From an uncultured Porphyromonadaceae bacterium (GTDB lineage: Bacteria > Bacteroidota > Bacteroidia > Bacteroidales > Muribaculaceae): a DNA stretch of 43,633 bases. The notes below the pieces were generated by a model. That model was not told the DNA's origin and did not search any database. It saw only the letters and a list, made by a program, of their open reading frames with translations. The position numbers were made by a program, and so were the translations under genes. Shown in pieces: positions 38,139-43,633 of the stretch. Position 1 is the stretch's first letter, and every line of letters starts with the position of its first letter. The stretch lies in assembly GCA_947178165.1 (NCBI GenBank), contig CAMWXH010000012.1, positions 1 to 43,633 of the forward strand, written 5' to 3'.

Positions 38139-38374
38139 CGCGGATCTTTTTAATCGCATGGCGATTATGGACGCGGATTAGCGCGGATAAGACGCGGAAA
38201 GTGTTGAACCTAACACATCCGCGATTCCTGAAAATCTTTTATCCTAATTTTCCGAACGCAGGATTTTTGCAGGATAGCGGTCGCAGATAGGACGCAGATC
38301 TTTTCTCCTTTTTCCTTCTGCTTTCCATCCTAAAATTTTTTATTATTTTTGTAAAATCAAAAATAATATTCCCT

Positions 38375-41149
38375 ATGGAGCAGAAACGCCTTTTCCTTTT
38401 GGATGCATACGCGCTTATCTTTCGCGCCTATTATGCACTTATCAAGATGCCCCGAATCACACAGGCCGGTTTCAACACATCGGCTATATTCGGTTTTGTG
38501 AATACACTGGAGGAGATTCTTCGCAAGGAGAACCCTACTCATATTGCCGTGTGCTTCGATCCGCAGGGTCCCACTTTCCGTAATGAGGCATACGAGAATT
38601 ATAAGTCGGAGCGAGAGGCGACCCCGGAGGATATACGCTTATCCATACCTATTATAAAGGAGATCGTAAAGGCTTACAACATCCCTGTGGTGGAAGTGGA
38701 GGGTTTCGAGGCCGATGATGTGATAGGCACCCTCGCCCGCCGGGCCGAGAAGGAGGGGTTCACTACCTATATGATGACTCCCGATAAGGATTACGGCCAG
38801 CTTGTGTCGCCCTCCATACTCCAATATAAGCCGGCCTACCGCGGCCAGGATTTCGAACTCCGGGGAGAGGAGGAGGTATGCGGCCGCTACGGAATAGAGC
38901 GTACCGAGCAGGTGATCGACCTGTTAGCTCTCATGGGCGACAAAATAGACAATATCCCGGGATGTCCTGGCGTAGGCGAGAAAACGGCTGTGAAACTGAT
39001 TCAGGAATTCGGCTCGGTGGAGAATCTGTTGGATAACACCTCCTCGCTCAAGGGGGCGCTGAAAAAGAAGGTGGAGGAGAATGCGGAGCAGATACGTTTC
39101 TCTAAATTCCTTGCCACCATACGCACTGATGTGCCGGTGGATGTGAATCCCGACGACCTTAAACGCAAAGGGGAGGATAAGGATAAGCTTTTCGCTATTT
39201 TCAAGGAATTGGAATTCAGAAGCCTTATTGACCGAGTGGGAAGGAGGATTTCTTCTAATGGCGCTCCTTCTGCGCACGCTCCCGCGGCTAAGGCCTCGCA
39301 GCCTTCGCTCTTCGATGAGGGAGAGATAGGAGGGATGCCTACTTCGCCTATCACCACCAGCTATTCCCTCCTCAGCGGAGCTGAGGAGCTTAACCAGCTT
39401 TCAGATGAAATTCTGCCTCTGAAGGAGTGCGGGGTGTTCCTTCTTGCCGATGGAGAGAATGATGCCACCTCATCATGGGTTGGGACTGCCATAGCCACCA
39501 AGCCGGGAAAGGCTTACTATATCCCGGCCGATTTCAAGGAGGGATGCGAGTTTGTGCTCGACCTTCTGGCACGCAAGGATATAATGAAGGTGAGCGGCAA
39601 CACCAAGCGCGATTATGTTGTTGCCTCACGTCGCCGCACGGACGATGCTCCAGCGGTGGAGAACTATTATGATGTGGCTTTGGCGCATTACATTCTCCAG
39701 CCGGAGATGCGCCATGGCATCAGCGACCTCGCGTCGCAGTATATCAACGTCGCCCCCCTGCCCCTCCCCCAGCCCGCGGCAGGAGCAAAAAAGACGGCAA
39801 AATCTTTTGTGGCCGCAAATATCGATAGCTCAGTCCTTGCACCCTGGGCCTGCGAACAGGCCGACATGGCTCTGAGGCTGAAAGAGCCGATGGAACAACT
39901 TCTCGCACAAGAGAGCGAAGATATGCGCCGCCTCCTGTATGATGTGGAATTTCCATTGGTGAGGGTGCTTGCCGATATGGAGCTGACGGGCGTAAGGCTC
40001 GACGTGAATGCCCTCAATGAAGCCGCCAAAGAGATGGAGGGGAGAATATCCGAACTGGAGAAGGAGATACATGAACTGGCCGGAGAGGAGTTCAACGTCG
40101 GTTCGCCGGCGAAGGTGGGCGAGATACTTTTCGACCGCCTGCAGCTCGACCCGAAGGCTAAGAAAACAAAGACAGGGCAATATTCAACTTCAGAGGATAT
40201 ACTGGAAAAGATTGCCCCGAAGCATCCCATAGTGGGGAAGATAATAGAGTATCGCGCCCTCCGCAAATTGCTTAACACTTATCTCACTGCCCTCCCGGCG
40301 AATATAAATCCGGAGACAGGGAAGGTGCATACAAACTATAACCAGACAGTGACGGCCACCGGGCGCATCTCTTCATCGGCTCCCAACCTTCAGAACATCC
40401 CTGTACGCGATGACGAGGGACGCGAAATCAGGCGCGCCTTCATAGCCGATCCGGGGCATCTCTTCCTCTCGGCCGACTATTCGCAGATTGAGCTTCGCTT
40501 GGTGGCAGATTTCGCCGATGATGAGATCATGCTCGATGCATTCCACCATAACAAGGATATCCACGCCATCACGGCAGCCAAGATCTATCACAAGACACCG
40601 GAGGAGGTGACAGCCAATGAACGTCGTCACGCCAAGACAGCCAATTTCGGCATCCTCTACGGCATATCGGCTTTCGGCCTGGCTTCACGATTGGGGATTC
40701 CGCGCGGAGAGGCGAAGGAGCTTATAGACAATTATTTCTCCACTTTCCCAACCATACATAAATATATGTCGGATTCCGTGGAATTGGCCCGCGAGCATGG
40801 TTATGTCGTAACCCGGATGGGGAGGAAACGCATGCTTCCCGATATCAACAGCCGCAATCCGGTGGTGAGGGGTTATGCCGAAAGGAATGCCATCAATGCT
40901 CCGATACAGGGTTCGGCGGCCGACATAATCAAGGTGGCGATGGTGAGCATTGCCAAGGAGATGCGCGACCGCGGGCTGAAGTCGAAGATGATAATGCAGG
41001 TACACGACGAACTGAATTTCGATGTAGTGCCTGAGGAATTGCCGCAGATGCAGGAGCTCGTGGAACGGCTGATGCCGGCCGCCTATAAGGGGCGCGTGCC
41101 TCTCACTGCGGAATGCGGAGTAGGAAGCAATTGGCTCGATGCCCACTAA
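38375..41149 (+). CDS. polA: DNA polymerase I
   Basis: 924 aa; 5'-nuclease start KRLFLLDAYALIFRAYYALI, GDKIDNIPGCPGVGEKTA; polymerase motifs TATGRISSSAPNLQNIPVRDDEGREIRRAF, DYSQIELRL, RRHAKTANFGILYGIS, MQVHDELNFDV. Confidence 0.98.
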   Translation: MEQKRLFLLDAYALIFRAYYALIKMPRITQAGFNTSAIFGFVNTLEEILRKENPTHIAVCFDPQGPTFRNEAYENYKSEREATPEDIRLSIPIIKEIVKAYNIPVVEVEGFEADDVIGTLARRAEKEGFTTYMMTPDKDYGQLVSPSILQYKPAYRGQDFELRGEEEVCGRYGIERTEQVIDLLALMGDKIDNIPGCPGVGEKTAVKLIQEFGSVENLLDNTSSLKGALKKKVEENAEQIRFSKFLATIRTDVPVDVNPDDLKRKGEDKDKLFAIFKELEFRSLIDRVGRRISSNGAPSAHAPAAKASQPSLFDEGEIGGMPTSPITTSYSLLSGAEELNQLSDEILPLKECGVFLLADGENDATSSWVGTAIATKPGKAYYIPADFKEGCEFVLDLLARKDIMKVSGNTKRDYVVASRRRTDDAPAVENYYDVALAHYILQPEMRHGISDLASQYINVAPLPLPQPAAGAKKTAKSFVAANIDSSVLAPWACEQADMALRLKEPMEQLLAQESEDMRRLLYDVEFPLVRVLADMELTGVRLDVNALNEAAKEMEGRISELEKEIHELAGEEFNVGSPAKVGEILFDRLQLDPKAKKTKTGQYSTSEDILEKIAPKHPIVGKIIEYRALRKLLNTYLTALPANINPETGKVHTNYNQTVTATGRISSSAPNLQNIPVRDDEGREIRRAFIADPGHLFLSADYSQIELRLVADFADDEIMLDAFHHNKDIHAITAAKIYHKTPEEVTANERRHAKTANFGILYGISAFGLASRLGIPRGEAKELIDNYFSTFPTIHKYMSDSVELAREHGYVVTRMGRKRMLPDINSRNPVVRGYAERNAINAPIQGSAADIIKVAMVSIAKEMRDRGLKSKMIMQVHDELNFDVVPEELPQMQELVERLMPAAYKGRVPLTAECGVGSNWLDAH

Positions 41150-41164
41150 TCCTTGTAAATAAAC

Positions 41165-41539
41165 TGTTGATAAGTATGCCGCAAGTATGATGATAACGGC
41201 GCAATAAGTGGTATATAAGTAAGTTAGGAATAACTTTGGAATAAGGCGACTTTTTACAGGTCGCCTTCATTTTTATTATGCAAATAATATTGGAAGGGGT
41301 TATTGAGGAGTTATAGGCATCTTTTTCAACACAAATTCCGGCTTTTATCAACATCTTAATCGCCATTTGAAGGGTGATTTTATTAACATCCGCAGTTATC
41401 GACAGGGTGTAAGTAAAGTTGGCAATTCTTCTGAAAATCAGTCTTAGCGATTGTTGACAAAGTGTAGATAAGCGGTTGTGCGGCATCAATAACCCTTATT
41501 TCCAAATTTTTTGAGGAAAAGTTATTGGAGTTATCGACA
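41165..41539. promoter_or_regulatory. Cluster of DnaA-box-like 9-mers (candidate oriC / DnaA-binding locus)
   Basis: TTATCAACA at 41165-41173 (-) and 41345-41353 (+); TTATCGACA at 41396-41404 (+) and 41531-41539 (+); TTATCTACA at 41463-41471 (-); variants TTTTCAACA 41323, TTATTAACA 41380, TTGTCAACA 41452-41460 (-); A/T-rich tract 41560-41610. Confidence 0.6.
41243..41267 (+). terminator. polA terminator-like hairpin
   Basis: AAGGCGAC-tttttacag-GTCGCCTT followed by CATTTTTATT. Confidence 0.65.
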
Positions 41540-41610
41540 GGATTTATTGTTGATGTTTAATTTTTGAGATTTTTTCATTCTTTTAAAATTTATAGAGAAA
41601 ATTAAAAATT

Positions 41611-41730
41611 ATAGGCGGGGGAGGCGGAATAGGCATAGTGGGCGAGATGGGCATTATAGGCATTATAGGCGGAGTAGGCATTTAGGCATAGTGGGCGCCC
41701 CGTGGCGGGAGCCTCCGAGCTTCCGCAGTG
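41611..41730. repeat. TAGGC one-armed array (locus 6, polA-nadA)
   Basis: ataggcgggggaggcggaataggcatagtgggcgagatgggcattataggcattataggcggagtaggc, ending in ccccgtggcgggagcctccgagcttccgc. Confidence 0.8.
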
Positions 41731-41816
41731 AAAGCATTATTGCGCATAAAAATCAAGAATAATTTGGATATTATGGCGATTTGAATTTTCTTTGCAGAAA
41801 AGCATTAAAAAAGGAT

Positions 41817-42734
41817 ATGAAAGAGGAGATAAAAAGGCTGAAAAGAGAGAAGAATGCCCTCATTATGGCTCATTATTATCAGCGCGACGAGATTCAGGAG
41901 ATAGCAGATTTCATAGGTGATTCGTTAGCCCTTGCCCGTAAGGCGGCTGAGACAGATGCTGATATCATAGTGATGTGCGGAGTGCATTTCATGGGCGAGA
42001 CAGCCAAGATTCTCTGTCCCGACAAGAAGGTGCTCGTGCCCGATATGCAGGCCGGCTGTTCGCTTGCCGACAGCTGTGATCCAGAGGAGTTCAAACGTTT
42101 CATCGAGCGGCATCCGGGGCATACGGTGATAAGCTATGTCAACACTTCGGCCGCCGTGAAGGCTCTTACGGATATAGTGGTGACTTCAGGCAATGCCCGC
42201 AAGATTGTTGAGGCAATCCCAAAAGATGAGAAGATAATATTCGGCCCCGACCAAAATTTAGGAGGTTACATCAATAGCGTTACAGACCGCGAGATGATGT
42301 TATGGCCCGGTGCCTGCCATGTTCACGACCGTTTCTCTTTGGAGAAGATATTGGATCTTAAGAAAGAGCATCCCGGTGCGAAAATACTGGTTCATCCTGA
42401 ATGCCGGAAGCCATTGCAATTGGTGGCCGATAAGGTTGGTTCTACGGCGGCTCTGCTCGATTTTGCCACAAAGGATGATGCGAAGGAATATATAGTGGTT
42501 ACCGAGAGCGGAATTTTGCGAGAGATGCGCCTCAAATGCCCGGAGAAGGTGTTTCTGCCTGCTCCGGCCGAGGATTCGGAATGCCAATGCAACGAATGCG
42601 ATTATATGAAGATGAATACGCTTGAGAAAGTGTATAGATGCTTGCGCGATGAGAGCCCGGAGATTTTTGTTGATCCGGAGATTGCCAAAGAGGCAATCAA
42701 GCCGATCGAGAGGATGCTGGAGATGAGCAAATAA
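41817..42734 (+). CDS. nadA: Quinolinate synthase A
   Basis: Starts MKEEIKRLKREKNALIMAHYYQRDEIQEIADFIGDSLALA (ATG 41817); MCGVHFMGETAKILCPDKKVLVPDMQAGCSLADSC; FGPDQNLGGYI; HPECRKPLQLVADKVGST; CQCNECDYMKMNTLEKV cysteines. Confidence 0.97.
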   Translation: MKEEIKRLKREKNALIMAHYYQRDEIQEIADFIGDSLALARKAAETDADIIVMCGVHFMGETAKILCPDKKVLVPDMQAGCSLADSCDPEEFKRFIERHPGHTVISYVNTSAAVKALTDIVVTSGNARKIVEAIPKDEKIIFGPDQNLGGYINSVTDREMMLWPGACHVHDRFSLEKILDLKKEHPGAKILVHPECRKPLQLVADKVGSTAALLDFATKDDAKEYIVVTESGILREMRLKCPEKVFLPAPAEDSECQCNECDYMKMNTLEKVYRCLRDESPEIFVDPEIAKEAIKPIERMLEMSK

Positions 42735-42796
42735 AGCTTTGGGCTTTATTTGCTCACCCGACCCAAGGCTCGGGCACGATGAACAAACGTACACCC

Positions 42797-42892
42797 GCAC
42801 CCGGAGACAAACGGGCATTTGCACCCGGAGACAAACAGGCATTTGCACCCGGAGACAAACAGGCATTCGCACCCAGAGACAAACGGGCACCG
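42797..42892. repeat. 24-nt tandem repeat, 4 units
   Basis: GCACCCGGAGACAAACGGGCATTT / GCACCCGGAGACAAACAGGCATTT / GCACCCGGAGACAAACAGGCATTC / GCACCCAGAGACAAACGGGCACCG. Confidence 0.93.
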
Positions 42893-42944
42893 GGAGGCAA
42901 AAAAACGGGGAAATAAAAGGGAAATAAAAAGGGAGAAAGCAGAG

Positions 42945-43466
42945 ATGAAAAAGAAGAGCATAATAGAGCTTACCCGCTGCGATGTGGAGGGGTATCGGGA
43001 ACTGGAGAAGCTTCCGGTGAAGGTTATGTGTGATAATGTGCGGTCAATGCATAATATAGGGGCTATTTTTCGTACGTCGGATGCTTTTCTTATAGATGAG
43101 GTTATCCTCACAGGGATCTCGGGACGGCCGCCGCATCCTGAAATTGCCAAGACTGCTTTGGGGGCTGAAAATTCGGTTAAGTGGAGCTATGCCGAGGATT
43201 CCCTTTCCGAAGCTCTGCGCCTTCAGGCGGCCGGCTGGCGAATAGCTGTGCTGGAACAGGCTCATGGCAGCTTGCCTCTGCAGGAGTTCCACCGTGTTCC
43301 CGGGGAGAGGATTGTGCTTGTGGTGGGGAATGAGGTGGAGGGTGTTGACCAAAGGATAGTGGATATGGCTGACATCTGCCTTGAGATTCCACAGCATGGC
43401 ACGAAGCATTCGCTGAATGTCTCTTGCAGCGCGGCTATTGCGCTCTGGCAGATAGTTTCTTCTTGA
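42945..43466 (+). CDS. TrmH/SpoU family RNA methyltransferase
   Basis: Start MKKKSIIELTRCDVEGYRELEKL at ATG 42945; VMCDNVRSMHNIGAIFRTSDAFLIDEVILTGISG, IVLVVGNEVEGVDQRIVDMADICLEIPQHGTKHSLNVSCSAAIALW (SPOUT knot motifs). Confidence 0.95.
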   Translation: MKKKSIIELTRCDVEGYRELEKLPVKVMCDNVRSMHNIGAIFRTSDAFLIDEVILTGISGRPPHPEIAKTALGAENSVKWSYAEDSLSEALRLQAAGWRIAVLEQAHGSLPLQEFHRVPGERIVLVVGNEVEGVDQRIVDMADICLEIPQHGTKHSLNVSCSAAIALWQIVSS

Positions 43467-43467
43467 T

Positions 43468-43575
43468 CTTTTAGGGGATGGGCGATTTAGGCTTTTATAG
43501 GCGGGTAGGCATTATGGGCATTATAGGCAATTTAGGCTTTCATAGGCGGGGTAGGCATTTAGGCTCTTTTAGCTT
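43468..43575. repeat. TAGGC one-armed array (locus 7, downstream of TrmH-family gene)
   Basis: gggcgatttaggcttttataggcgggtaggcattatgggcattataggcaatttaggctttcataggcggggtaggcatttaggc. Confidence 0.8.
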
Positions 43576-43633
43576 TTTTGGAGAGATTTTAGCTATAATT
43601 TTTTAGAAAAAGGGAGCTAAAAGAGGGAAAATT

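Noticed and set aside
1-43633. tRNA or rRNA genes
   Set aside because: No GTTCRANNC-type T-arm plus cloverleaf context or rRNA signature was recognised by eye; a tRNAscan-SE run would be needed to exclude them formally.

Overview
The window looks like a chromosomal segment from a Bacteroidales genome, possibly Muribaculaceae-like; this rests on gene families and TTTG/TAnnTTTG promoters, not on a database search. Housekeeping genes on the + strand are lysS-gpsA, pgi, recA, polA, nadA and a TrmH/SpoU-type RNA methyltransferase. On the - strand are two large T9SS-type secreted proteins, a Crp/Fnr regulator, a higBA toxin-antitoxin pair, and a locus of about 20 kb for Bacteroidales (Mfa/FimA-type, type V) fimbriae. 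The fimbrial locus has DUF3575 and DUF3868/OmpA-like proteins, two paralogous Mfa1-type subunits, an Mfa2/FimB-type anchor, a minor subunit, and two giant lipoproteins that look like tips, with FISUMP-like and CBM26-like modules. The intergenic DNA is the most unusual part. It holds (i) seven arrays of a degenerate 9-nt unit (TAGGCNNNN), several folding back onto GCCTA arms around a hairpin core that covaries between copies; (ii) four copies of a ~120-bp element with ~28-nt terminal inverted repeats, two of which bracket a GxxExxY (PDDEXK-like) gene inside the fimbrial locus; (iii) a REPIN/BIME-like pair of inverted hairpins with GTAG heads; (iv) a perfect 50-bp palindrome downstream of recA; (v) a higBA module bounded by direct hairpin repeats, with an operator-like palindrome overlapping the -33 box; and (vi) a dense cluster of DnaA-box-like TTATCNACA motifs between polA and nadA (candidate oriC or DnaA-binding locus). 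No tRNA, rRNA or CRISPR array was recognised. All family calls are by eye.
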